64,000 nucleotides of DNA from JAFAZJ01 sp964437145. Its GTDB lineage: Bacteria; Pseudomonadota; Alphaproteobacteria; Reyranellales; Reyranellaceae. Below are positions 25,348 to 34,449 of the stretch, one piece after another. Position 1 is the first letter of the stretch. The number at the start of each line of letters is the position of its first letter. Position numbers and translations under genes: made by a program. The DNA lies in assembly GCA_964437145.1 (NCBI GenBank), contig CAYTFW010000004.1, forward strand, positions 27,888 to 91,887, written 5' to 3'. The notes under the pieces are model-generated. The model was not told the origin of the DNA. It worked only from the letters and a program-made list of their open reading frames with translations, and ran no database searches.

Positions 25348-26850
25348 ATGAAGCGCTTGATTCTTGCGGCGGCGATCCTTTCGAGCTTGACGATTCCCGC
25401 CGGCGCGCAGACCACGCTGCGCGTCGGCATCGGCAGCGACCCCGACGCGCTCGATCCCACGCTGTCGCGCACGGTGGCAGGCCGGCAAGTCTTCGCCGCG
25501 CTGTGCGACAAGCTGATCGACATCGATGAGAAGCTCAACCTGGTGCCACAGCTCGCGACATCATGGGCGTGGTCGGCCGACGGCCGCACGCTGACGATGA
25601 AGCTGCGCCCGGGCGTGACCTTCCACGACGGCGAGACGATGGACGCGGCGGCGGTGAAGGCATCGCTCGATCGGCATCTCACCCTGACCGGCTCGACGCG
25701 GCGCAACGAGATGGGGCCGATCAAGGAGATCGTGGCGGCGGCGCCGGACACCGTGACCATCCAGCTCAACGAGCCATTTGCGCCGCTGGTCGCGGCCCTG
25801 GCCGATCGCGCCGGCATGATCATGTCGCCCAAGGCGATCGCCGCCCTCGGCGACAAGTTCGGCAACGCGCCGGTCTGCGCCGGGCCGTTCAAGTTCGTGC
25901 GCCGCGTGGCGCTCGACCGGATAGAGCTGGAGAGATTCGCGGGCTACTGGGACGCCGGCAACATCCACCTCGACCGCATCATCTACCTGCCGATCCCCGA
26001 CAGCACCGTGCGCCTGAACAACCTCAAGGCCAACAGCCTCGACCTGATCGAGGCGGTGCTGCCCAGCGACGTCGCCGACATCAAGAGGGATGCGCGGGTC
26101 CGCGTCGCCGCCGGGCCGGGCCTGTCGGCAGTCTATATTTCCTTCAACATCGCCAATGGCCCGCGCGCCCAGGCGCCGATCAACAAGCTGGCGAAGCTGC
26201 GCGAGGCGCTTGACTGGGCGATCGATCGCGAGGCGCTGGTGAAGGTGCTGTCGGACGGCGTCTACACGCCGGGCAACCAGTCGGTGGCGCCGGGCACAGC
26301 GTTTTACACCCGGAGCGTGCCGGTGCCGAAGCGCGACGTGGCCAAGGCCAAGGCGCTGATCAAGGAGGCCGGTTTCGACGGCGTGAAGCTGCATATGTCG
26401 GTGCCCAACACGACGGAGTTCAAGCAGGCCGCCGAGATCCTGCAGGGCATGGTGGGCGAGGCCGGCTTCGACATGGAGCTGCAACTGTTCGAGACCGCGA
26501 CCTTGCTGCGCGACTGGGTGGCGGGCGGCTTCGAGAGCCTGCTGATCCTGTGGAGCGGCCGCGTCGACATCGACGGCAACATCTACAGCTTCAAGGCCTG
26601 CGACGGCGCGCTCAACGGCGGCAAGTACTGCAACGCCGAGGTCGACAAGCACCTCAAGGAGGCGCGCGGCCGCGTTGATCTGCCCGGGCGGCTGAGCGCC
26701 TACGACGCGGCGGCGACGATCTATCTCGCGGAGCGGCCGTACATCTACCTCTATCACCGCACCAACATCTTCGGGCACTCGGCGAAGCTCGACGGTCTGC
26801 GCCTGATTCCCGACGGGCTGATGCGGGTCCAAGGACTGAGGCTGAAATAG
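25348..26850 (+). CDS. ABC transporter substrate-binding protein, family 5 (peptide/nickel type)
   Basis: 500-residue periplasmic binding protein with a Sec signal (MKRLILAAAILSSLTIPAGAQ). The DppA/OppA-family body includes LRVGIGSDPDALDPTLSRT, DGRTLTMKLRPGVTFHDGE, FNIANG and LREALDWAIDREALV. The start at 25348 has a GGAGCG site; a start at 25333 would add MTERA. No permease or ATPase gene is adjacent, so it is an orphan binding protein unless it uses the importer at 47-53 kb. Confidence 0.88.
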   Translation: MKRLILAAAILSSLTIPAGAQTTLRVGIGSDPDALDPTLSRTVAGRQVFAALCDKLIDIDEKLNLVPQLATSWAWSADGRTLTMKLRPGVTFHDGETMDAAAVKASLDRHLTLTGSTRRNEMGPIKEIVAAAPDTVTIQLNEPFAPLVAALADRAGMIMSPKAIAALGDKFGNAPVCAGPFKFVRRVALDRIELERFAGYWDAGNIHLDRIIYLPIPDSTVRLNNLKANSLDLIEAVLPSDVADIKRDARVRVAAGPGLSAVYISFNIANGPRAQAPINKLAKLREALDWAIDREALVKVLSDGVYTPGNQSVAPGTAFYTRSVPVPKRDVAKAKALIKEAGFDGVKLHMSVPNTTEFKQAAEILQGMVGEAGFDMELQLFETATLLRDWVAGGFESLLILWSGRVDIDGNIYSFKACDGALNGGKYCNAEVDKHLKEARGRVDLPGRLSAYDAAATIYLAERPYIYLYHRTNIFGHSAKLDGLRLIPDGLMRVQGLRLK

Positions 26851-26857
26851 GAGGGCT

Positions 26858-26983
26858 CTCCCTCTCCCCGCGAGCGGGGAGAGGGTCGGGGTGAGGGGGA
26901 GCTTCAGGTTGCGCACGATCACGGTGCGTCACTCGATTCAGCCCCTCACCCCAACCCTCTCCCCGCAGGCGGGGAGAGGGAGA
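26858..26983. repeat. Inverted pair of CTCTCCCCGC-type palindromic repeats
   Basis: A hairpin of the form CTCTCCCCGCGAGCGGGGAGAG followed by GGTGAGGGG (26862-26898) is repeated in the opposite orientation at 26942-26983, with 43 bp between. The whole can fold into one large cruciform. It fills the gap between the binding-protein gene and rtcB. Confidence 0.8.
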
Positions 26984-27039
26984 ACAAGTTTGACGAACCA
27001 CCTCTGGGGGCGTACAAGCCGCGCCCCCTGGAGGCTGAG

Positions 27040-28275
27040 ATGAGCGAGCGGACCTACGACGTCCTCGCCGAGGACGCGCACAAGCCGATCAAGATGTGGA
27101 CCCGTGGCGTGACCGTTGAGGACGCCGCGGCGAAGCAACTGCGCAACGTGGCGTCGTTGCCCTTCGTCGGGCCGCACGTCGCGGCGATGCCCGACGTCCA
27201 TTGGGGCATGGGCGCCACCGTGGGCAGCGTGATCCCGACCAGCGGCGCCATCGTACCGGCGGCGGTCGGTGTCGATATCGGCTGCGGCATGTGCGCTTCG
27301 CTGACCAACCTCAAGGCGTCCGACCTGCCCGACTCGCTGCTCGGTGTCCGCACGGCCATCGAGGCCGCAGTGCCGCATGGCCGCACCGACAACGGCCGTG
27401 AGAACGACCTCGGCACCTGGCGCGGCAACCCGCCGCCACAGGTGGTCGAGGCGATCGCCGAACTGCGCGAGGGCCTGGACAAGGTCGTCGAGACGCGTCC
27501 GGCGCTGGGCCGCGCGGCCAAGCGTATGCCCTCGCACGCGGGTACGCTGGGGACCGGCAACCACTTCATCGAGGTCTGCCTCGACGAGAGCGATCGCGTG
27601 TGGGTGATGCTGCACTCGGGTTCGCGCGGCATCGGCAACGCCATCGGCCAGCTCTTCATCGAGCTGGCGAAGGAGGACATGCGGCGCTGGTTCATCAACC
27701 TGCCGGACCAGGATCTCGCCTACATCCCCGACGGCTCGGAGCATTTCGGGCCCTACCTGAAGGCGCTGAACTGGGCGCAGAAGTTCGCCCGGGCGAACCG
27801 CGAGCTGATGATGGCCGCGACCTTGCGCGCCATCGGCGAGGCGCTCGGTCGGCCGGTCGACGGCACGGCGATGGCGGTGAACTGCCACCACAACTACGTG
27901 TCGAAGGAGCGTCACTTCGGCAAGGAGCTGTGGCTGACGCGCAAGGGCGCGGTCTCGGCCAAGGAGGGTGAGCTCGGCATCATCCCCGGCAGCATGGGCG
28001 CGCGTTCCTACATCGTGCGCGGCAAGGGCGACCGCGAGAGCTTCATGTCGTGCTCGCACGGCGCGGGGCGGGCGATGTCGCGCGCCGAGGCCAAGCGTCG
28101 CTTCACCCTGGAGGACCACGCCGCGGCGACCGCGGGCGTCGAATGTCGCAAGGACGCCGAGGTGATCGACGAGACGCCCGGCGCCTACAAGGACATCGAC
28201 GCCGTCATGGCGGCGCAGACCGACCTGGTCGACATCGTGCACACCTTGCGGCAGGTGGTGTGCGTGAAGGGCTGA
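27040..28275 (+). CDS. rtcB: RNA-splicing ligase RtcB
   Basis: 411-residue GTP-dependent RNA ligase that joins 2',3'-cyclic phosphate or 3'-phosphate ends to 5'-OH ends. Mn-binding and catalytic blocks are AAMPDVHWGMGATVGSVIP, AVGVDIGCGM, GTLGTGNHFIEV, HSGSRGIGN, NCHHNYVS and SCSHGAGRAMSR, which contains the histidine guanylylated in the family. Typical length for the short bacterial form. No rtcA or rtcR neighbour is present. A terminal-inverted-repeat element begins 4 bp after its stop. Confidence 0.95.
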   Translation: MSERTYDVLAEDAHKPIKMWTRGVTVEDAAAKQLRNVASLPFVGPHVAAMPDVHWGMGATVGSVIPTSGAIVPAAVGVDIGCGMCASLTNLKASDLPDSLLGVRTAIEAAVPHGRTDNGRENDLGTWRGNPPPQVVEAIAELREGLDKVVETRPALGRAAKRMPSHAGTLGTGNHFIEVCLDESDRVWVMLHSGSRGIGNAIGQLFIELAKEDMRRWFINLPDQDLAYIPDGSEHFGPYLKALNWAQKFARANRELMMAATLRAIGEALGRPVDGTAMAVNCHHNYVSKERHFGKELWLTRKGAVSAKEGELGIIPGSMGARSYIVRGKGDRESFMSCSHGAGRAMSRAEAKRRFTLEDHAAATAGVECRKDAEVIDETPGAYKDIDAVMAAQTDLVDIVHTLRQVVCVKG

Positions 28276-28278
28276 CCG

Positions 28279-28525
28279 TTACCTTCCCCCGGAGGGGCAG
28301 GGCAGTCGCATATGGCGTTCAAGGTTGGGGGCGCGCCACTCCAGTGGCGCGTCGGCCGATCGACAAGACGCGCCACTGGAGTGGCGCGCCCCGACCAAAC
28401 AGCGACTTTCATGGTGTTTGGGCCGCGTCGCTCCAGCGACGCATCATGAGCGCCGCTGGAGCGGCGCGGCCCGAAGACAGCCGACAAACCATACGCGATC
28501 GCCCTGCCCCTCCGGGGGAAGGTAA
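28279..28525. mobile_element. MITE-like 247-bp element with perfect 25-bp terminal inverted repeats
   Basis: The ends at 28279-28303 and 28501-28525 are perfect 25-bp inverted repeats, beginning TTACCTTCCCCCGGAGGGGC, and imperfect similarity continues inward for about 15 bp more. Inside are two further hairpins: 28324-28395 (paired CCACTCCAGTGG palindromes, shared with 2432-2510) and 28420-28472 (GGGCCGCG ... CGCGGCCC). There is no credible ORF inside. The structure fits a non-autonomous element or a composite of REP-like units; no clear target-site duplication is seen. Confidence 0.65.
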
Positions 28526-28839
28526 AACCAAGTCGAACCGGCCACAGGCGATAGGCCCGCCGTAGGGGCGAAGGAAATGTCGATGCCCCAGCGATCGAAC
28601 CCGCCGATAGCGCACCCGTAGCGGCGGAAATAGGGGCGGCCACCGGCGCCCGGTACAATCGCGGCGACCATCCCTTGAGGAGCCGCCCCGATGGCCCGCG
28701 ACCGCGGGATGTCCGCCGATTTCCCGACCCGCGACGCCATCGTCGAGCGCGCGGCGGCGACGCGGCGCGCGCGGCGGCACCATCCACCGGCCGCCTCCGC
28801 GTCACCTGTCGTCGGCGCGCCGTGTCGCGGGATGTCGCC
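28526..28839 (+). other. Non-coding stretch with a possible relic of the phage-type gene at 44302
   Basis: No convincing gene. ATGGCCCGCGACCGC at 28691 matches the first 15 bases of the 44302 gene exactly, and the next 45 bases are loosely similar. Upstream GATAGGCCCGCCGTAG and GCGGAAATAGGGGC (28550-28640) resemble the leader of that gene (about 44215-44250). The frame carries none of the later conserved residues, so at most this is a decayed 5' copy. Confidence 0.3.
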
Positions 28840-29075
28840 AACCATAGCGAACCATAGCAACGGCGATTCGTCGCCATGTGGCGTGGCTGGCGCGTGGGCG
28901 GCACACGCCATCGCAAACCATAGAAACGGCGATGCGCCGCCCTGTGGCGAGGCCGGCGCGTGGGTGGCGCGCGCCATCGCAAACCATAGAAACGGCGAAG
29001 TGCCGCCATGTGGCGAGGCCGGCGCGTGGGTGGCGCGCACCATCGCAAACCATAGCAATGGCGGCGCGCTCGCTG
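28840..29075. repeat. 66-bp tandem repeat array
   Basis: Three full units start at 28850, 28916 and 28982, with a partial fourth at 29048 and a short partial copy at 28840. Each begins AACCATAG(C/A)AACGGCGA and ends GCGCGCCATCGCA. The period is exactly 66 bp (22 codons), so frames stay open on both strands. Each unit contains a small GGCGAnnnGnCGCC hairpin. No gene is supported here; the sequence to 29167 ends with a CCCCCGCC...GGAGGAAGGTA block like the arms of the neighbouring inverted-repeat element. Confidence 0.85.
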
Positions 29076-29170
29076 TCCGTGGCCCGCGCTTCGAGACGGC
29101 CGCAAGCCTCGATTCGCCCCTTGATGGACGGTGGGGAGTCCGTCCCCCGCCAGCGGAGGAAGGTAGATGC

Positions 29171-30280
<1,110 letters not shown>

Positions 30281-30339
30281 GCGATCTCTCCCTTCAGGAC
30301 GCGGCGCATCCTAATCGCAGCGCGACGGGGCACGCCAGT

Positions 30340-31527
30340 ATGAAGCCGTCTGTCGCGGTGATCGGCGGCGGCCCGGCGGGGCTGATGGCCGCCGAAGTGC
30401 TGGCCGGCGGCGGCTGCGCCGTGACGGTGTACGAGCGCATGCCCACGGTCGGCCGCAAGCTGCTGATGGCCGGCCGCGGCGGGCTGAACCTCACGCACAG
30501 CGAGCCGCGTGAGGTGTTCCTGTCGCGCTACGGCGCGGCGCGCGACTGGATCACACCGATCCTCGACGCCTTCCCGCCGTCTGCGCTGCGGGCCTGGTGC
30601 GCGTCGCTGGGCGAGGAGACCTTCGTCGGCTCCAGCGGTCGCGTGTTCCCGAAAAGCTTCAAGGCCTCGCCGCTGCTGCGCGCCTGGCTGCGCCGGCTCG
30701 ACTCGCTCGAGGTGCGCATCGAGACGCGCCGACGCTGGCTTGGGCTGGACGATATCGGCGCCGACGCGACGGTCCTGGCGCTGGGCGGCGCGTCATGGCC
30801 GCGGCTGGGATCGGATGGATCGTGGGTCGAGATCCTCCGTGAGCGCGGCGTCGCCATCAGCCCGCTGCGTCCGGCCAATTGCGGTTTCGAGGTCGACTGG
30901 AGCGATCATCTGCGTGAACGCTTCGCCGGCCAGCCGCTCAAGCGCATCGCGCTGTCGTTCGACGAGCAGCGGGTGCGCGGCGAGGCGATGATCACCGCGC
31001 ACGGGCTCGAAGGCGGCGCGGTCTATGCGCTGTCGGCCGCGTTGCGCGAGGCGATCCTGCGCGATGGCCGCGCGGTCGTGGGCATCGACCTGATGCCCGA
31101 CCTCGACGAGGCCGACATCCGTCGCCGCCTCGCCGAGCCGCGCGGCGCGCGTTCGCTGTCGACGAGCCTGCGTCGCATCGGCCTGTCGCCCGCCGGCGTG
31201 GCGCTGCTGCGTGAGAGCCGGCTCGGATCAAGCCCAGCGGAGCTCGCGGCGCGGATCAAGAACGCACCGGTGATCGTCGTCGCGGCGCGGCCGATCGAGC
31301 GGGCGATCTCCACCGCCGGCGGCGTCGCGTGCGAAGAGCTCGACGAGACGCTGATGTTGAAGCGCCTGCCCGGCATGTTCGTCGCCGGCGAGATGCTCGA
31401 CTGGGAAGCGCCGACCGGCGGCTACCTGCTGCAGGCGAGCTTCGCAACGGCGGTCGCGGCGGCGCAGGGCGCGTTGAGCCGACTGGGTCTTGCGACCACA
31501 TCGCCCGTTCAACCATGGACCCCGTGA
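30340..31527 (+). CDS. TIGR03862-type FAD-dependent flavoprotein (HI0933/BaiN-like)
   Basis: 395 residues with the FAD motif VAVIGGGPAGLMAAEVLAGGG followed by KLLMAGRGGLNLTHSE, characteristic of the HI0933 family. The middle domain has EAMITAHGLEGGAVYALS, and the end MFVAGEMLDWEAPTGGYLLQASFATA closes the FAD site. The reaction is not established for this subgroup. It is divergent from frmA, with 59 bp between the starts. Confidence 0.9.
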   Translation: MKPSVAVIGGGPAGLMAAEVLAGGGCAVTVYERMPTVGRKLLMAGRGGLNLTHSEPREVFLSRYGAARDWITPILDAFPPSALRAWCASLGEETFVGSSGRVFPKSFKASPLLRAWLRRLDSLEVRIETRRRWLGLDDIGADATVLALGGASWPRLGSDGSWVEILRERGVAISPLRPANCGFEVDWSDHLRERFAGQPLKRIALSFDEQRVRGEAMITAHGLEGGAVYALSAALREAILRDGRAVVGIDLMPDLDEADIRRRLAEPRGARSLSTSLRRIGLSPAGVALLRESRLGSSPAELAARIKNAPVIVVAARPIERAISTAGGVACEELDETLMLKRLPGMFVAGEMLDWEAPTGGYLLQASFATAVAAAQGALSRLGLATTSPVQPWTP

Positions 31528-31988
31528 GCATGGCGCCGATGAAAATCGAGACGGCGGCTCGGCCTTGGATGCGCGTGATAGTCATCATGCTCGGCCTCGG
31601 CGTGATCGGCCTGCCGCTGTGGGAACTGTGGCGCGGCGTCTGGCCGCCCAACCTCACCAGCCCGTTCTTCCTCCTCATCATCCTCGGCGCCTGCGCGTTC
31701 GGCGTGCCGGCGATCAGAGGCGGGCTGGTCGGCTGGTCGGACACTTGGACAATCACGCCCGGCCGCATCGAGATCGAACGGCGCAACCCGTTCACGACGC
31801 GCCGGCTGGTCTTCGTGCCGGCCGACATCGGCGCTATCGAAGTTGTCGAGCACCAAGCCATGGAAGGCGAGAACACGTTCTCCGTCGTCCTCGTCACGAC
31901 CTGGGGCGAGCGCTACGACACGCCGCGCCGGCTGAGCACGCGCAAGTTCGCCGAAGAGCTGGCGGCGGATATCAGGCGCGCCTTCTGA
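31515..31988 (+). CDS. Hypothetical membrane protein with PH-like C-terminal domain
   Basis: 157 residues with two hydrophobic segments: VIVIMLGLGVIGLPLWELW and SPFFLLIILGACAFGVPAI. A soluble C-terminal part (DTWTITPGRIEIERRNPFTTRRLVFVPADIGAIEVVE) resembles the small bacterial-PH-like domains often attached to two membrane helices. The start may be 31515 (13-bp overlap with the flavoprotein gene), 31530 or 31539. No function can be assigned. Confidence 0.65.
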   Translation: MDPVSMAPMKIETAARPWMRVIVIMLGLGVIGLPLWELWRGVWPPNLTSPFFLLIILGACAFGVPAIRGGLVGWSDTWTITPGRIEIERRNPFTTRRLVFVPADIGAIEVVEHQAMEGENTFSVVLVTTWGERYDTPRRLSTRKFAEELAADIRRAF

Positions 31989-32104
31989 GTCGAGGTGGCC
32001 TGCTGCCCTGAACCAGTCTGGTTGCCGCATGCACCGGCGACGTGTTTCATGTCGACCACGATCCACTCGGATCGATCTCAACCCGCTTCGTCTGAGGTTT
32101 CGCG

Positions 32105-34447
32105 ATGGTGAAGTTCGGCGTCGGCCAGCCCGTGAGGCGGTTCGAAGATGTGCGGCTGCTGACCGGGAGGGGTCACTTCCAGGACGACCAGATCTTGCCG
32201 CGGCAGGCCCATGCCGTTTTCGTGCGCTCGCCGCACGCCCATGCGGCGATCCGCTCGATCTCGACCGAGGCGGCGTCGCGGGCGTCCGGCGTGGTCGCGG
32301 TCCTGACGGGCGCCGACTACGCCGCCGACGGGCTCGGCATGCCGAAAGCCGCCATGCCGCGCAAGAAGCGTGACGGCTCGCCGATGTTCGCGCCGCAGCG
32401 GCCGGCCCTGGTCGTCGATCGCGCGCGCTATGTCGGCGACCCGGTGGCGATGGTCATCGCCGAGACGCTCGCGGAGGCCAAGGACGCGGCGGAGCTGGTC
32501 GAGGTCGTGTACGATCCACTCCCTTCGGTCACGCTCCTCTCGCAAGCGGCCGAACCCGGCGCGCCGCGCGTCTGGGACGAGAACCCCGACAACATCTCGC
32601 ACACTCACGAACGCGGCGACCGCAAGGCGACCGACGAGGCCTTCGCTCGCGCCGCCCACATCGTGCGCCGGCGCTATGTCATCACACGCGTCCATGCGCA
32701 GTACATGGAGCCGCGCGGGGCGATCGGTACCTACGACGCCGGCGAGGATCGCTACACGCTTTACGCCGACGTGAACTACCCGCACCGCGTTCGCAACATG
32801 CTGGCCGACAAGGTGTTCGGGGTGCCCGAGAGCAAGATGCGCGTCGTCTGCCGCGATGTCGGCGGTGGCTTCGGCGCCAAGGGTTGGCAGTATGTCGATC
32901 ACCGCCTGACGTTGTGGGCCGCCAAGAAGCTCGGCCGGCCCGTCCGGTGGACCTGCGAACGCTCGGAGCTGATCCTCGCCGACGAGCACGGGCGCGACAA
33001 CATCGGCGATATCGCGCTGGCGTTGGATGAAAGCGGCCGGATCCTCGGCCTGCGGCTGCACATGTTGGCCAGCATCGGCGCTTACATCGCCTCCGATCGC
33101 CAATTGCTGACGCCCTTCGGCCAGATCGGCACGGTCACCGGCGTCTACGACATCCCGGCCGCCTACGTCAGCATCGACGCCGTTCTGTCCAACACCAATC
33201 CGACGGCGCCCTATCGCGGCGCCGGCCGGCCGGAAGCGGCCTACCTGATCGAACGCGTCATCGAAGCCGCGGCCCAGGAGCTGGGCATCGATCCCATCGA
33301 GCTCCGTCGCCGCAACATCATCCCGCAGCGCAAGGTGCCGTATCGGACGCCGCTGGGTCCGTTCTACGACTGCGGCGAGTTCGAGAAGAACATGGATCTC
33401 GCGCTCAAGGCCGCCGACTACGCCGGCTTTGCCGCGCGCCGCGAGGCCTCGCGCGCGACGGGCAAGCTGCGCGGGATCGGCCTCGCCAACGCGATCGAGC
33501 AGGCCGCCGGTCCGGCGCCCGAATATGCCGAGGTGCGCTTCAATCCCAGCGGCACGGCGATCATGCTGATGGGCACCAAGACCCACGGGCAGGGCCACGA
33601 GACCGCGTTCAAGCAGATCCTGCACGAGAGACTGGGCATCGCGCCCGGCGACGTCCAGTTCATCGACGGCGACACCGATCGCGTCGCCTTCGGCATGGGC
33701 TCCAACGGTTCGCGCTCGATGGTGACGGGCGGAACGGCGTTGAGCCTGGCGGCGGAGAAGATCGTCCGGAAGGGCAAGCGCCTGGCGGCGCACCTGCTCG
33801 AGGCGGCTGAGGCCGACATCGAGTTCGCCGACGCGAAGTTCTCCGTCGTCGGCACCGATCGGACCATGACCTTGAAGCAGGTGGCGATGGCCGCCTTCCA
33901 GCCCGCCCGCCTGCCGCCGGGCGTCGAGCCAGGCTTCTACGAAAGCGCCACCTACGCGCCCAAGGGCGATACCTTTCCCAACGGCTGCCACGTCGCCGAG
34001 GTCGAGATCGATCCCGCGACGGGCGAGGTGGCGCTGCTCTCGTATTTGGTCGTCGACGATGTCGGTACGGTGATCAATCCCTTGATGCTCGCCGGCCAGA
34101 TTCACGGCGGGGTGGCGCAGGGCGTCGGCCAGATCCTCATGGAACAGGTCGTCTACGACCGGGACTCCGGACAGCTTCTGACCGCCAGCTTCATGGACTA
34201 CGCGATGCCGCGCGCCGATACGATGTGCAGTATCAAGATCGTCAGCAATCCTGTACCCACGGCGACCAATCCGCTCGGGGCCAAGGGCGCGGGCGAGGCC
34301 GGATGCGTCGGCGCGATGCCCTCGGTGATGATCGCGATCATGAACGCCTTGGCGGAGCGCGGCGTGCGCGAGCTCGATATGCCGGCCACCAGCGAGCGGG
34401 TCTGGGCCGCCCTTCAATCCGCCGCCAAGGCGGGAGGCGGAGCGTGA
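32105..34447 (+). CDS. Xanthine dehydrogenase-family molybdopterin-binding large subunit (CoxL/aldehyde-oxidase type)
   Basis: 780 residues. Domains: an N-terminal ab-hammerhead region (QPVRRFEDVRLLTGRGHF, VGDPVAMVIAETLAEAKDAAELVEVVYDP), then two Mo-cofactor-binding halves. These hold DVGGGFGAKGW, the substrate loop PYRGAGRPEAAYLIERVIEAAA, HGQGHETAFKQI and the catalytic glutamate in GAKGAGEAGCVG. The loop is PYRGAGR, not AYRCSFR, so it is not a form-I CO dehydrogenase. The FAD and 2Fe-2S subunits normally encoded beside it are absent, so the partners are unknown. Confidence 0.9.
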   Translation: MVKFGVGQPVRRFEDVRLLTGRGHFQDDQILPRQAHAVFVRSPHAHAAIRSISTEAASRASGVVAVLTGADYAADGLGMPKAAMPRKKRDGSPMFAPQRPALVVDRARYVGDPVAMVIAETLAEAKDAAELVEVVYDPLPSVTLLSQAAEPGAPRVWDENPDNISHTHERGDRKATDEAFARAAHIVRRRYVITRVHAQYMEPRGAIGTYDAGEDRYTLYADVNYPHRVRNMLADKVFGVPESKMRVVCRDVGGGFGAKGWQYVDHRLTLWAAKKLGRPVRWTCERSELILADEHGRDNIGDIALALDESGRILGLRLHMLASIGAYIASDRQLLTPFGQIGTVTGVYDIPAAYVSIDAVLSNTNPTAPYRGAGRPEAAYLIERVIEAAAQELGIDPIELRRRNIIPQRKVPYRTPLGPFYDCGEFEKNMDLALKAADYAGFAARREASRATGKLRGIGLANAIEQAAGPAPEYAEVRFNPSGTAIMLMGTKTHGQGHETAFKQILHERLGIAPGDVQFIDGDTDRVAFGMGSNGSRSMVTGGTALSLAAEKIVRKGKRLAAHLLEAAEADIEFADAKFSVVGTDRTMTLKQVAMAAFQPARLPPGVEPGFYESATYAPKGDTFPNGCHVAEVEIDPATGEVALLSYLVVDDVGTVINPLMLAGQIHGGVAQGVGQILMEQVVYDRDSGQLLTASFMDYAMPRADTMCSIKIVSNPVPTATNPLGAKGAGEAGCVGAMPSVMIAIMNALAERGVRELDMPATSERVWAALQSAAKAGGGA

Positions 34448-34449
34448 CC

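Noticed and set aside
28802..29053. Minus-strand frame encoding a 22-residue repeat peptide
   Set aside because: The open frame results from a 66-bp period; several frames are equally open and there is no ribosome binding site.
28840..29075. CRISPR array
   Set aside because: The units are contiguous 66-bp repeats without unique spacers, and no cas genes are present.
32078..34417. 779-residue minus-strand frame opposite the molybdenum hydroxylase gene
   Set aside because: Antisense shadow; the plus strand has all conserved molybdopterin motifs.
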